From Rossellomorea sp. BNER (GTDB taxonomy: Bacteria > Bacillota > Bacilli > Bacillales > Bacillaceae_B): DNA of 64,000 nucleotides. The notes beneath the pieces were generated by a model that did not search any database, was not told the DNA's origin, and saw nothing but the letters and a program-made list of their open reading frames with translations. The translations under genes were made by a program, and so were the position numbers. The DNA lies in the NCBI GenBank assembly GCA_024213275.1, contig JANAVG010000001.1:236935-300934 (forward strand). Reading direction: 5' to 3'. Of the stretch, positions 10,351-20,043 are shown piece by piece. The stretch's first letter is position 1; every line of letters starts with the position of its first letter.

Positions 10351-10719
10351 TTACATAAAAAGTTTTTTTTCAAGATCATTAAATAATTTAAATACCATCA
10401 ATCGTTCACCTGTACGAGAGCTTATATCAGTATGAAAACTTTTCATTTTTTCTCCGGTTATAGTTAATATAATATTCTTAAGATCTTCTATACCTGATTC
10501 AACTAATTCCGAACGAGTTTTCTTTATAGTTAGTAATCCCTCTTTTGTTTTACAAACGGTATATTCAGCTGGTGTTAAAATACCTTGTAAATTCACAATT
10601 ATCATATCCCGTAATATATCTGTTTTAACAGATACTGACCCACGCCCAAGAAAGTCCCTTTCCCATTGAGTAATTGCCTTACTTATCTCAGATTCATAAG
10701 AACCTTTAGATGTTTTCAT
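10351..10719 (-). CDS. mpsC: MpsC-like DUF2294 protein of the DAB/Mps system
   Basis: 122 residues from ATG 10719 (MKTSKGSYESEISKAITQWE). I prefer this start because ATAGGAGATG lies just upstream; a longer frame begins at 10743 without a site. It matches the DUF2294 family: N-terminal helix ending in RDFLGRGSVSVKTDILRDM, then NLQGILTPAEYTV and a C-terminal DISSRTGERLMVFKL. In Staphylococcus the DUF2294 protein MpsC is encoded with MpsA and MpsB, homologues of DabB and DabA; the B. subtilis equivalent is YbcI. It is a soluble accessory protein whose molecular role is not settled. It is the last gene of the cargo operon and follows the wreck of a DUF6671-like gene whose stop codon lies 2 bases before this ATG. 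Confidence 0.85.
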   Translation of the reverse strand: MKTSKGSYESEISKAITQWERDFLGRGSVSVKTDILRDMIIVNLQGILTPAEYTVCKTKEGLLTIKKTRSELVESGIEDLKNIILTITGEKMKSFHTDISSRTGERLMVFKLFNDLEKKLFM

Positions 10720-10721
10720 AA

Positions 10722-11000
10722 TTATACATCTCCTATAGAACAAAAAATTAGCCTATTACTACCTTCACTAGCTATTCCTAGAGGGAGACCAAGTTCCTCC
10801 ATTCCCATTCTTGCTTTTTTCTGGAGAGTCTCTAACGGCGTAAGCTCCCGCTCTATCTCTCCAGAAAAAGCTTCTAACACGTCTGTATTGATCTTACTAA
10901 GTACTTGAATAGAAATGTTTAAGGATTTCCTAAAAAATTGGACAATTGCCTGCTATTTCCCATGCATTGTAGATAGAACTGCCTTTTCCCCATGTATGGA
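10722..11000 (-). pseudogene. degraded DUF6671-like gene in the dab operon
   Basis: Reading the minus strand from about 11000 gives GEKAVLSTMHGK, then a TAG at 10955-10953, then an open stretch with FSGEIERELTPLETLQKKAR and GLPLGIASEGS, ending in TAA at 10722-10724. These words fit the DUF6671 pattern (TxHGKE, TGEIER.TPLE, KA..GM, GIASEGSFGPHP), but the Glu of HGKE is replaced by a stop, and everything after SEGS is missing. There is also no good start codon. The position between the CA-like gene and mpsC may match ybcH in the B. subtilis set, though I am not certain of that family link. Recognised only from motif memory. Confidence 0.6.
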
Positions 11001-11046
11001 TGTATAGAAATTAACTTCCCCTCCATTCCAAAATGCCAAATGATGA

Positions 11047-11565
11047 TCAGGTAAGGTTTGACGCTGTTTTATTAGTAGGCACCTCAACAATTGAGGATTT
11101 TCCATCCTCAGTATTAACTATTAAACCTCGAACTTGAATATGTGACGGCACTAATGGATGATGATGAATCATATTAACACATTGTTCGATATTTTCACTT
11201 CCATTTTCTTTTACATTTAGCCACTCATTGACCGTACCACCTACAAATTCAGGCCTGCTATTTTGAAAAAGATATTCCAACGTTTGCATTTTGTCTTTCA
11301 TTGAATCAAGTTGAGTTAGTACATTAACTGTGGCAGTCTCCTTATCCTTTGTTCCTACAACAAAAATCTCTTCAACATTTTCCTGGTAAATAGCAATGAT
11401 AACAGACCTCATTATATCTCCATAAGGATTAGAAATCACAGGACCATAGCATTGGATCGTCAGCATATTTTCTGGTCGAATATTAGTCACTTCTTGTAAA
11501 ATTGGCTCCAGCCCGTTTTCAATGTCCGTTAGAAATAATGCTTTTTGAATTTTATCTAAATTCAT
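11047..11565 (-). CDS. beta-carbonic-anhydrase-like protein lacking zinc ligands (YbcF-like)
   Basis: 172 residues from ATG 11565 (MNLDKIQKALFL), chosen because GAAGGAGTG sits 8 bases upstream; the frame itself opens at 11634. The fold is recognisable by alignment with the intact enzyme elsewhere in this window: NPYGDIMRSVIIAIYQENVE matches HPFGSIMRSLLVAVYELQAD, and HHHPLVPSHIQVRGLIV matches NHPLLDRTVPVHGLVI. The catalytic parts are gone: the CMDTR zinc and Asp-Arg motif is replaced by LTDIEN, and the GHHDCG motif by GTKDKE. So the protein should not bind catalytic zinc and probably has a structural or regulatory role in the DAB complex. It lies 62 bases downstream of dabA in the same operon. 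Confidence 0.8.
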   Translation of the reverse strand: MNLDKIQKALFLTDIENGLEPILQEVTNIRPENMLTIQCYGPVISNPYGDIMRSVIIAIYQENVEEIFVVGTKDKETATVNVLTQLDSMKDKMQTLEYLFQNSRPEFVGGTVNEWLNVKENGSENIEQCVNMIHHHPLVPSHIQVRGLIVNTEDGKSSIVEVPTNKTASNLT

Positions 11566-11627
11566 ATAGTACACTCCTTCTTTATATTTATAAATTTGTT
11601 GATTAAGTAGCAAATAGTTGATAGCAG

Positions 11628-14246
11628 TTACCAAGTTTCCCAGTGTCCTTCTGGATCAACACTAGCAAGTCTAACCCATCCATTTTGAACTTTTTCTCGA
11701 AATATGAAATCATTATTTAATAAACGTTCTACATATTTGCTAGGTGCTTGGATGACAATCAACAAACGAAGAGGAGAATGATAAGCCTCATGATCCGATA
11801 GCATGACGGATTGCCAAGGTAGTCCGGTTAACAAGTCACTTGCATTCCCTTGCATAACGCCAAGACCTGCTGTTACTGTTTGAGTTCTTTTATTTCCACT
11901 ACCATAATAATGAGGAGCTACCGTTGAAGCGTAATATTGTAGATTAATCATTTGGGTCACCGTTCCTGGTCCTGTAATGATGTTAGCTAGGAGATCACCA
12001 CTCTCATCCTGCTTCCAATCATAATTATGAAGGAAGGCTCTACCCTCCAAGTCACAATCCTGAGTTAATTCACGTTGGCCTATAATAAAAGATGCATTCC
12101 GCGCTAGTCCCCATTCCGGACGAATCTCACTCCAATCTTCCGCAAATCGGTGTGCCTCAGCACTCGGATTTTTAAGTTTCGATTTGAAATGAGGCAATTG
12201 AGCTAGACGCTCCGCATTTGCATTATGGCTCACTTTCGGCATAATAGCTTCGATATGATCAAATGCTTCTTGTGCAGCTTCGGAAAGTTCAGGAACATAA
12301 ATCCAGTGTAATTCATCCACTGTTGTTTTATGCTCAGCGGCTACAAAAACAGTTTCCTCAGGGATTTCTATTCCTTCAGTAGAAAGCACTTCTCTTATCT
12401 CTGGAAGGTTGCATAAAGTAGCTAAAACCCTTGCATTGAATCCACCTGCCGCTCCACCGCATGCACCACAGTCAAGAGATGCGGCATAAGGATTGTTGTT
12501 ACTTTGACTACCATGTCCGCATATTACGACTAATGGTGCGAAATTCTCTGTAAGACCCATCGTTTTTAGAGCTTGTCGCGCGTAGTTCACTTTTTCTTCT
12601 TCAGAAAAGCCAACAGGTATCCCCGCCTCTGCGTCATGAACATGATTAAGTAAGAGTTTTGTATCAGGTTTGCGTAACCAGTTCTCACGAAGATTATGAA
12701 TGAAACGACCTGCTCTTCTTGGCACAAAGCTTCGTGCTACCATTTGTAGACTAAGCCAAGGTCCACTTATTTCTGGTAAAATTAAGCTCGCAAGTACATT
12801 CTGTTTCATAATTTTAAATGTATAGCTTAATGAATTTGCTGCATGCTTACGTTGTTGGTAAGAATTGAGCTCATTTTCACTCGCTGACTCTTTTATTTGA
12901 TGTTTAGGCTTTAGCATAACCGGCAAGGAAGAATGGGTGTGATTACTACCAAGTTCACTAGTTGCAATCGGTAACCCAAAGAAACCAGCAATTCCAATCG
13001 TTTCAAACGGACCTTCTTTTTCAAGCTGACGGCGAAAAGGTTCAGATCGTACATCAATACAGAATGCCAATTGGGCTAATACAGATTCTTTATCGTTGGT
13101 CACACGTTGTTTAGAGATAATCTTCTCACTTAATCGCTCAATGTATGTTTGTTCCCAAGCTTCCAACCAAAGCTTCTTGCGAAGATTCTCATCAAAACGA
13201 TAGGCAAATGATAAATATTCGCTTTGTTCAGCGGCAGACATCTGTGACCATTCCTCGATTGAAATATCCCCCCAATGAATCCAAGATGCTAAAAGGGGAG
13301 TAATCGAAACTTTTTTCTTAGTACTTTGATTTGACAAAGGTAAGTAAGGCTTTATGAGAACACACTCCATGGAAATTCGAACTGCTAAATATTCTGTTAG
13401 AAGTGCACGTTCAGGGCTCGATTGTTGGGAGCGCCAAAGCAACATTCCTGCCCACCCAGGTAAGGAAAGCAAATGACCTTCAAGATAAGTCTGTATCTCT
13501 GAACCAGGTATTTCTAGTGCAGTTAAAGCTTTTTTTAAAGCCGTATTTGCCTCTTGGGGCCAATCTCTAAAACTTTTACGTTGATTTTTACTAAGTGCCG
13601 GATCATATTGAATGAGACGCTGCCAAGCACGATAGAAACCTTCCTCGCGATTTGGCATTGTCCAACCTGCCTGAGATTCATCAAGATATAATTTACACCA
13701 CTTGATAATATGATAATCGAGAATATTTATTAACTTTTCACCATCTTGATTATCTTGATTCTTTATATGCGAACTTATTGGTTGCTTTAAAAAGTTCTCG
13801 ATACTATCCGTAATCAGAACACTAAATCCCTCTACTAATTTGTCCAGCTCATGTGATGATAAGAGGTTTGATGGTAATGTATCTAATTTTAGTGCAGCAA
13901 GACAATATCGCTCTGCCACGTCCCGTGGTATATTAAGAGACTGTGAATCAAGCCAACGCAATAGCCCCGTCTTCACAAAAGCTTCATCAATCTCACCTTT
14001 TTTCTTTGCCGAAAGGATCATAGAAGCACTAGGGTATATATCAACACCGCGAATATTTTTTAACCACACTGCAACCTGATTAAAAGATTGGTTTTCAAGT
14101 CCCATCCAGGGATTACGTGCGGCAAACGCAGATATTGGCGATAGTGGCGCAATAACCCGGCTAGCTGATTCAACTAAACCGTTAATATCACTTTCTTGAA
14201 CATCAATATTTAAATCTTTCCTTAATACGGATGTCACACTCATCAC
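11628..14246 (-). CDS. dabA: DabA-type inorganic-carbon transporter catalytic subunit (DUF2309, MpsB)
   Basis: 872 residues. DabA is a soluble, carbonic-anhydrase-like subunit that, coupled to the membrane subunit DabB, is thought to convert CO2 to bicarbonate in one direction, driven by a cation gradient. All four expected active-site residues are visible: Cys396 and Asp398 in AFCIDVRSE, His578 in CGHGSQ, and Cys593 in LDCGACGG. The 15-residue His-Cys spacing equals that of the characterised enzyme. C-terminal words such as NIITGPGTVTQMINLQYY and GLPWQSVM are typical of the family. Start MMSVTS overlaps the dabB stop codon by 4 bases (ATGA), indicating translational coupling. It is intact, so the cargo can be functional. 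Confidence 0.95.
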   Translation of the reverse strand: MMSVTSVLRKDLNIDVQESDINGLVESASRVIAPLSPISAFAARNPWMGLENQSFNQVAVWLKNIRGVDIYPSASMILSAKKKGEIDEAFVKTGLLRWLDSQSLNIPRDVAERYCLAALKLDTLPSNLLSSHELDKLVEGFSVLITDSIENFLKQPISSHIKNQDNQDGEKLINILDYHIIKWCKLYLDESQAGWTMPNREEGFYRAWQRLIQYDPALSKNQRKSFRDWPQEANTALKKALTALEIPGSEIQTYLEGHLLSLPGWAGMLLWRSQQSSPERALLTEYLAVRISMECVLIKPYLPLSNQSTKKKVSITPLLASWIHWGDISIEEWSQMSAAEQSEYLSFAYRFDENLRKKLWLEAWEQTYIERLSEKIISKQRVTNDKESVLAQLAFCIDVRSEPFRRQLEKEGPFETIGIAGFFGLPIATSELGSNHTHSSLPVMLKPKHQIKESASENELNSYQQRKHAANSLSYTFKIMKQNVLASLILPEISGPWLSLQMVARSFVPRRAGRFIHNLRENWLRKPDTKLLLNHVHDAEAGIPVGFSEEEKVNYARQALKTMGLTENFAPLVVICGHGSQSNNNPYAASLDCGACGGAAGGFNARVLATLCNLPEIREVLSTEGIEIPEETVFVAAEHKTTVDELHWIYVPELSEAAQEAFDHIEAIMPKVSHNANAERLAQLPHFKSKLKNPSAEAHRFAEDWSEIRPEWGLARNASFIIGQRELTQDCDLEGRAFLHNYDWKQDESGDLLANIITGPGTVTQMINLQYYASTVAPHYYGSGNKRTQTVTAGLGVMQGNASDLLTGLPWQSVMLSDHEAYHSPLRLLIVIQAPSKYVERLLNNDFIFREKVQNGWVRLASVDPEGHWETW

Positions 14247-15775
14247 TGACTACCTCCTTGAGATAAATATTGTTTAAGGTAGCTTGGGTGACTTTCTACA
14301 GACTTTGGTTTTGCTTCACCTAATCTTACTAACCAAAGATAAAGAACTGCAAAGGAAACAGTAGAACGATGACGAGTTACCCACGTACCTATAACACTGC
14401 CAAATAGTAAGAGACATACGAAAATGATGACAACTGACATTGAAGGTTGGACACCCTGATAAACGGTTGTATGCAACCACTCATAGAAGAGGTTATGAAT
14501 GATAAAATAAACGATGGCAGATCCTACTAAAAATGATAAACCAGCAATTTTACCAATTCTCCCCTTTCCAAAAGCTACGAGCTGTGTCCAAGAAACGGAC
14601 AATGACCACCCTAAGATTAGCGCACTAATCAATTGATAACCCTCACCAGGAGACATGAGCCAAAAAGCAACCCCTACAACTAAGCCTAAAGTCCGACCAC
14701 CCATGACCCATAATTTGGATGGCCTTTCATTAACGTGAGTCGATACTTCGTAACGACGTACGGCCGAACCAGCCTGTAAAAACAACATAGCTTTGAACAA
14801 ACCATGTAAGATAAGATGAATAATGGCTGCTAAATACGCACCTAATGCACACTGAATGAGCATAAACCCCATTTGTCCAATCGTGGAGCCTAATAACTGG
14901 CGTTTATAGTCAACCTGGACTAAACTAATTCCAGACCCAATCAATACAGAAATGCTTGCAAGAATAAGTAAAATTATCGATGCTATATCACCATTAAAAA
15001 GAGGTGAAAATCGAGTTAGCATAATCCCACCTGCATTTACTAATCCTGCGTGCATAATCGCAGAAACAGGAGTCGGAGCAACAATAGACTCAATTAACCA
15101 TCTCTGGAAAGGCCATTGGGCTGCAGGAATTATCACTGCTAATACTATCAATAAATTAATCCCTGTTTTCTCCCATGCTCCAAGTTGAGCTAAACTTTCA
15201 TTTGTTAGAGCTAATGAAAACTGCCATTCACCAGTGACGTTAAAAAGCCAAATCATTGCAAGTAACAAAGAAAACCAACTTAATATAAATAATCGACCAG
15301 AAACCTTGGTTGCTTCATTAGCTACTTTCCATCCACTATTTAACCTAATAAGTAAGATTAAACCGGCGAGGGTTGCTCCCCAAGATATAACCATCAAGCG
15401 GAGGTCACCACTTAACCATGTAATTGAAGCAACACCTGTAGTGAATGTAAAAAGTATAAAATACTTACGATAAGAGTGATCTCCCATTAAGTAATGTACA
15501 GAAAAACGCTGAATGATTAAACCAATTGAAAGTACAAAGAAAGCCATTAACCAAGCTAAGGAATCCAAGGACCAAGGACCAATAATACCTTCCACAGTGG
15601 TATTAGCAAGAGCCAATAAGGAAATCAATGGCGGTAAAGCAACGATACCAATATGAACGCGAACAAAACTCAAGGGTACTCGTGGATGTAAAAACAATAG
15701 TCCACTTAGTCCAGATGCAATAAGCATAATAAAAAAAAATGTTAACAAAGATGACGAACTCAGTGAAACTAACAT
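14243..15775 (-). CDS. dabB: DabB-type membrane subunit of the inorganic-carbon transporter (NADH dehydrogenase subunit L-like, MpsA)
   Basis: About 510 residues, almost wholly hydrophobic with some 14 membrane segments, belonging to the proton-translocating NuoL/MrpA family. Typical words are PVSAIMHAGLVNAGGIMLTRF and IHLILHGLFKAMLFLQAG, with conserved Lys and His of the ion path. It is not part of complex I here: no other nuo genes are nearby and dabA follows with a 4-base overlap. I prefer ATG 15775 (MLVSLSSSSLL) because GGGAG lies 8 bases upstream; the frame opens at 15793. It should energise DabA with a proton or sodium gradient. First gene of the cargo operon. Confidence 0.93.
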   Translation of the reverse strand: MLVSLSSSSLLTFFFIMLIASGLSGLLFLHPRVPLSFVRVHIGIVALPPLISLLALANTTVEGIIGPWSLDSLAWLMAFFVLSIGLIIQRFSVHYLMGDHSYRKYFILFTFTTGVASITWLSGDLRLMVISWGATLAGLILLIRLNSGWKVANEATKVSGRLFILSWFSLLLAMIWLFNVTGEWQFSLALTNESLAQLGAWEKTGINLLIVLAVIIPAAQWPFQRWLIESIVAPTPVSAIMHAGLVNAGGIMLTRFSPLFNGDIASIILLILASISVLIGSGISLVQVDYKRQLLGSTIGQMGFMLIQCALGAYLAAIIHLILHGLFKAMLFLQAGSAVRRYEVSTHVNERPSKLWVMGGRTLGLVVGVAFWLMSPGEGYQLISALILGWSLSVSWTQLVAFGKGRIGKIAGLSFLVGSAIVYFIIHNLFYEWLHTTVYQGVQPSMSVVIIFVCLLLFGSVIGTWVTRHRSTVSFAVLYLWLVRLGEAKPKSVESHPSYLKQYLSQGGSQ

Positions 15776-16321
15776 AAAATTTTCTCCCATCAAAGTATTT
15801 AAAAAAATTATTAAAAGTCATTTTATATATCTTTCTAAAAAGTCCTACATAATTATTTGCTCATTTTTGGAATGAATTTGTATTTATTAAATAAAAAAAA
15901 CCGACAACTTCAAATCTTCAATGATGATTTAAAATCATTGAATCTTGAAAATTGTCGGTTTCACTTCAACTAACTTCAAAGAAGTTTTTTATAAGAGCTA
16001 CCGTTATTTAAAATTAAAATGAATTATGTTTATGATTCCCCTTCAAAATAAGAAATCATATATCCCTAATCTAATACCTTAGATTATAAAATATACCGAT
16101 TTACGTTACTTTTATTTCGTACACTTAAGAAGCTTTTTCATTCAATCAATTTTGACCATATTAAAAGAATGCTAAAGCCCAAATTATTTAAGAAGTTAAA
16201 AATAAACATCTATCGATTATTAAGTTAAGTATACGATATCCCAAATTAAAAAAATTGTCAACAAGAAAGCCCCTTTATACTATTTCGATGGACTGGCCCT
16301 TAATGGAATAAGGAGTGATTA
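15776..16321. other. long leader / spacer upstream of the dab operon
   Basis: 546 bases of A+T-rich non-coding DNA between dabB and the resolvase gene, both on the minus strand. It contains the long hairpin at 15893-15958. The dab promoter may lie either side of this hairpin. No reading frame is convincing. Confidence 0.5.
15893..15958 (-). terminator. long intrinsic-terminator-like hairpin upstream of dabB
   Basis: Imperfect 25-bp stem (15901-15925 with 15934-15958, closing with CCGACAA/TTGTCGG) with an 8-base loop, followed on the minus strand by eight T residues. It lies 118 bases before the dabB start and 364 bases past the resolvase stop. It may end the resolvase transcript or act as an attenuator in the dab leader; the sequence alone does not decide. 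Confidence 0.65.
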
Positions 16322-16894
16322 TTAGTTCCCTTCCGATAGCTTTCTATATAATGAAGCCCTAGACACATTTGTAATATCACATATTTGATTTACAGTCATA
16401 CCTCCTTCTTTATATAGCTTTACAGCATAATTCATTCCTGCGTGATTTTTATGATATTTCTTTAACCGACCTTTAAACTTTCCTTCTTTCTTAGCAAGCT
16501 CAATCCCTTCACGTTGACGCATACGGATAAGATCTCTCTCTAGTTGGTTAACACCAGCCATTACTGTAATTAAGAATTGGCTATATGGATTATCTTCTGA
16601 TAAATCTAGCCATGTATCCTTGAGTGATTTTAAGCTTGCCTTTTTACTTCGAATTAAATCAATCAATTCAAATAAATCCTGCGTACTACGAGTGATCCGA
16701 GTTAAGTCTGTAACATAAATAATGTCACCTTCCTGTAAATCCTCTAACATATTTTGAAGTTGCTCACGATCCTTCGTTGCTCCAGAAACTTTTTCTTCAA
16801 AAATAATATCCATTCCGATTTCATTCAATTGCTGAAATTGCCTTGAAGGATTTTGGCTGGTCGAACTGACACGTATATAGCCGATTTTTCGCAA
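16322..16894 (-). CDS. tnpR: serine recombinase / resolvase of the transposon
   Basis: 190 residues, typical for TnpR. The N-terminal catalytic domain starts MRKIGYIRVSS with the nucleophile serine at position 10, then EKVSGATKDREQL and VTDLTRITRSTQDLFEL, and the helix-E region MAGVNQLERDLIRMRQREGI. A C-terminal HTH_7 DNA-binding helix-turn-helix contains MTVNQICDITNVSRASLYR. Start is TTG at 16894, with GAGGTGAT 5 bases upstream. It resolves cointegrates at the adjacent res site. It is divergent from the transposase, an arrangement common in Tn3-family elements, and it may also repress both promoters. Confidence 0.93.
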   Translation of the reverse strand: MRKIGYIRVSSTSQNPSRQFQQLNEIGMDIIFEEKVSGATKDREQLQNMLEDLQEGDIIYVTDLTRITRSTQDLFELIDLIRSKKASLKSLKDTWLDLSEDNPYSQFLITVMAGVNQLERDLIRMRQREGIELAKKEGKFKGRLKKYHKNHAGMNYAVKLYKEGGMTVNQICDITNVSRASLYRKLSEGN

Positions 16895-16966
16895 AATATC
16901 ACCTCATTTTTGAGACAAGTCTTATGAGACACTCTTAACTATGATTTTATCAGTCTACTACACCTG

Positions 16967-16992
16967 TATCAATAGAGTACACCCTATTGATA
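16967..16992. promoter_or_regulatory. res-like palindrome between tnpR and tnpA
   Basis: TATCAATAG (16967-16975) and CTATTGATA (16984-16992) form a perfect 9-bp inverted repeat with an 8-base spacer in the divergent intergenic region, as expected for a resolvase binding subsite. Weaker TGAGACAAGTCTTATGAGACA repeats at about 16911-16931 may be another subsite. Exact crossover site not assigned. Confidence 0.6.
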
Positions 16993-17041
16993 TATAATTG
17001 AGCTAATTAACGAAATAATTACAGAAGTGAGATGATACTTT

Positions 17042-20007
17042 ATGAAAATTGCGAGAGGTAGAGAATTGCTTACACCGGAACAGCGACAAGCCCTTATACA
17101 AATCCCTGATGATGAGTGGTTGTTAGGAACCTACTATACTTATTCCAAAAAAGATTTAGAAATTATAAATAAACGAAGGAGAGAAGAAAACCGTTTAGGG
17201 TTCGCCGTCCAATTAGCCGTTCTTCGATATCCCGGTTGGCCGTACACTCATATCAAAAGCATTCCAGATACAGTTATACATTATATATCGAAACAAATCG
17301 GTGCCAATTCATCTTCACTTATTCTTTATCCTCAAAGAGAAAATACACTTTGGGATCATTTGAAAGAAATTCGGAGTGAATACGACTTTGTCACTTTTAC
17401 TCTAAAAGAATATCGAATGACATTTAAGTACCTTCATCAATTAGCTTTGGAAAATGGTGAGTCTATTCATCTACTACATGAATGCATAGATTTTCTAAGA
17501 AAAAACAAAATCATTCTGCCTGCTTTCACTACACTTGAAAGAATAGTGTGGGAGGCAAGAGCAATGGCTGAAAAGAAGCTATTTAATACGGTGAGTCAAT
17601 CTCTTACAAATGAGCAAAAGGAAAAACTTGAGGAGATTATTACATCGCAGCATCCATCAGAATCCAATAAAACAATATTGGGTTGGTTAAAGGAACCACC
17701 GGGCCACCCTTCACCCGAAACTTTTCTAAAAGTAATAGAACGACTCGAATACATACGAGGCATGGAATTAGAAACGGTACATATTAGTCATTTGCATCGC
17801 AATCGCTTGTTACAGCTATCTCGCTTAGGTTCTAGATATGAACCTTATGCATTCCGTGATTTTCAAGAAATTAAACGATATTCGATATTAACCGTCTATT
17901 TATTACATCTTACCCAGGAGTTAACGGATAAAGCTTTTGAAATTCATGACAGACAAATACTTAGTCTGTTATCAAAAGGTCGTAATGCTCAAGAAGAAAT
18001 TCAGAAACAAAACGGTAAAAAGCTGAACGAGAAGGTCATACACTTTACGAACATCGGACAAGCTTTAATCAAAGCAAAAAAGGAAAAATTAGATGTTTTT
18101 GAAGTTTTGGAATCTGTTATTGAATGGAATTCTTTTGTTTCTTCGGTGGAAGAAGCTTATGAGCTTGCACGTCCTGCCGACTATGATTATTTAGATTACT
18201 GCAAAAACGATTCTATTCACTTAGAAAATATACACCCACGCTATTAAAAGTATTGGAATTTCAATCTACAAAGGCAAATGAGCCACTTTTACAAGCTGTA
18301 GAGATTATCCGAGGAATGAACGAATCTGGGAAGCGAAAAGTACCTGATAACTCACCGGTGGATTTTATTTCAAAACGGTGGAAAAAGCATTTATACGAGG
18401 ATGATGGTACAACAATCAACCGTCATTACTATGAAATGGCTGTTTTAACAGAACTGCGAGAGCATATTCGAGCAGGGGATGTTTCCATTATTGGTAGCAG
18501 ACAATATAGAGATTTTGAGGAATATTTGTTTTCAGAGGATATATGGAATCAAACGAAGGAAAATATGAGATTACCAGTTAGTTTATCATTCGAAGATTAT
18601 ATGACGGAAAGAACCAACAGCCTTAATGAAAGGTTAAAGTGGTTAGCTGCCAATTCCAACAAGTTAGACGGTGTTTCTCTTGAAAAAGGAAAGCTGTCGA
18701 TTGCACGTTTAGAAAAAGATGTTCCAGAAGAAGCAAAGAAATTTAGTGAAAGCCTATATCAGATGCTACCAAGAATAAAATTAACCGATCTACTTATGGA
18801 TGTTGCACATATAACAGGATTTCATGAGCAATTCACTCATGCTTCCAATAATCGAAAGCCAGATAATGAAGAAACGATCATTATCATGGCTGCCCTTTTA
18901 GGCATGGGGATGAATATTGGATTGAGTAAGATGGCTGAAGCCACACCGGGACTTACATATAAGCAACTAGCCAATGTGTCTCAATGGCGCATGTATGAAG
19001 ACGCAATGAATAAAGCTCAAGCTGTATTAGTAAATTTTCATCACAAGCTACAATTGTCATCTTATTGGGGAGACGGCACAACGTCCTCATCAGATGGGAT
19101 GAGAATGCAGCTAGGAGTTTCATCACTACATGCAGATGCAAATCCCCATTACGGAACTGGTAAAGGAGCAACTATTTATCGATTTACGAGTGATCAATTC
19201 TCTTCTTACTACACAAAGATTATTCATACTAACTCAAGGGATGCTATTCATGTTTTGGATGGTTTATTGCACCACGAAACAGATTTAAACATAGAAGAGC
19301 ATTATACAGACACAGCCGGTTACACTGACCAAATTTTCGGATTGACTCATCTATTAGGGTTTAAATTTGCTCCAAGAATAAGAGATTTATCGGACTCCAA
19401 ATTATTTACAATAGATAAGGCAAGTGAGTATCCAAAATTAGAAGTCATTTTACGTGGACAAATAAATACAAAGGTTATTAAAGAAAATTATGAGGATGTT
19501 TTGAGATTAGCTCATTCAATAAGAGAAGGAACAGTCTCAGCATCCCTTATTATGGGGAAATTAGGTTCTTATTCAAGACAAAATAGCTTAGCTACAGCCT
19601 TACGTGAAATGGGTCGAATAGAAAAAACCATCTTTATTCTGAATTACATTTCAGATGAATCTCTAAGAAGAAAAATACAAAGAGGATTGAATAAAGGAGA
19701 AGCCATGAATGGACTGACAAGAGCTATTTTCTTTGGAAAACAAGGAGAGCTTAGAGAACGAACAATACAGCATCAACTTCAAAGAGCCAGTGCTTTAAAT
19801 ATAATTATCAATGCCATCAGTATTTGGAATACTCTACATCTAACAAAAGCAGTTGAATATCAAAAACGGTCAGGTAGTTTTAACGAAGAATTATTGCACC
19901 ATATGTCACCTCTAGGTTGGGAACATATTAATTTACTTGGAGAATACCATTTTAATTCGGAGAAAATGGTCTCGTTAGATTCCTTAAGACCATTGAAACT
20001 TTCTTAA
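17042..20007 (+). pseudogene. tnpA: Tn3-family transposase, split by a one-base frameshift
   Basis: Two overlapping-frame pieces: 17042-18247 (401 codons, N-terminal DUF4158 region, MKIARGRELLTPEQRQALI) and 18253-20007 (584 codons, DDE_Tnp_Tn3 catalytic region). Together they equal a normal Tn3 transposase of about 988 residues. At 18239-18252, adding one T after CGCTAT would give RYLKVLEF and join the frames, so one T seems lost. The catalytic part retains WGDGTTSSSDG (first Asp), TDTAGYTDQ (second Asp) and LATALREMGR (Glu). No slippery heptamer fits a -1 shift: the P-site TAT would have to re-pair with CTA. I read it as a recent frameshift or sequencing error. This transposase would act on the 38-bp ends. 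Confidence 0.9.
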
Positions 20008-20021
20008 CGTTGTTATAACTT

Positions 20022-20041
20022 GGGGAATCGTCAGGAAAATG
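20022..20041 (+). repeat. extra partial copy of the transposon end, inverted, nested inside IRR
   Basis: GGGG then three different bases then CGTCAGGAAAATG, i.e. the outer 20 bp of the terminal repeat in IRL orientation, only two bases away from IRR. With 20062-20081 it forms a 20-bp inverted repeat with a 20-base loop. Confidence 0.85.
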
Positions 20042-20043
20042 GG

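Noticed and set aside
14243..15775. Complex I subunit (NuoL/NdhF) as a respiratory gene
   Set aside because: No other complex I genes; coupled by a 4-base overlap to dabA, so it is DabB/MpsA.
18242..18255. Programmed -1 frameshift in the transposase
   Set aside because: No X XXY YYZ slippery heptamer: the P-site TAT codon would have to re-pair with CTA. A lost base explains the break more simply.
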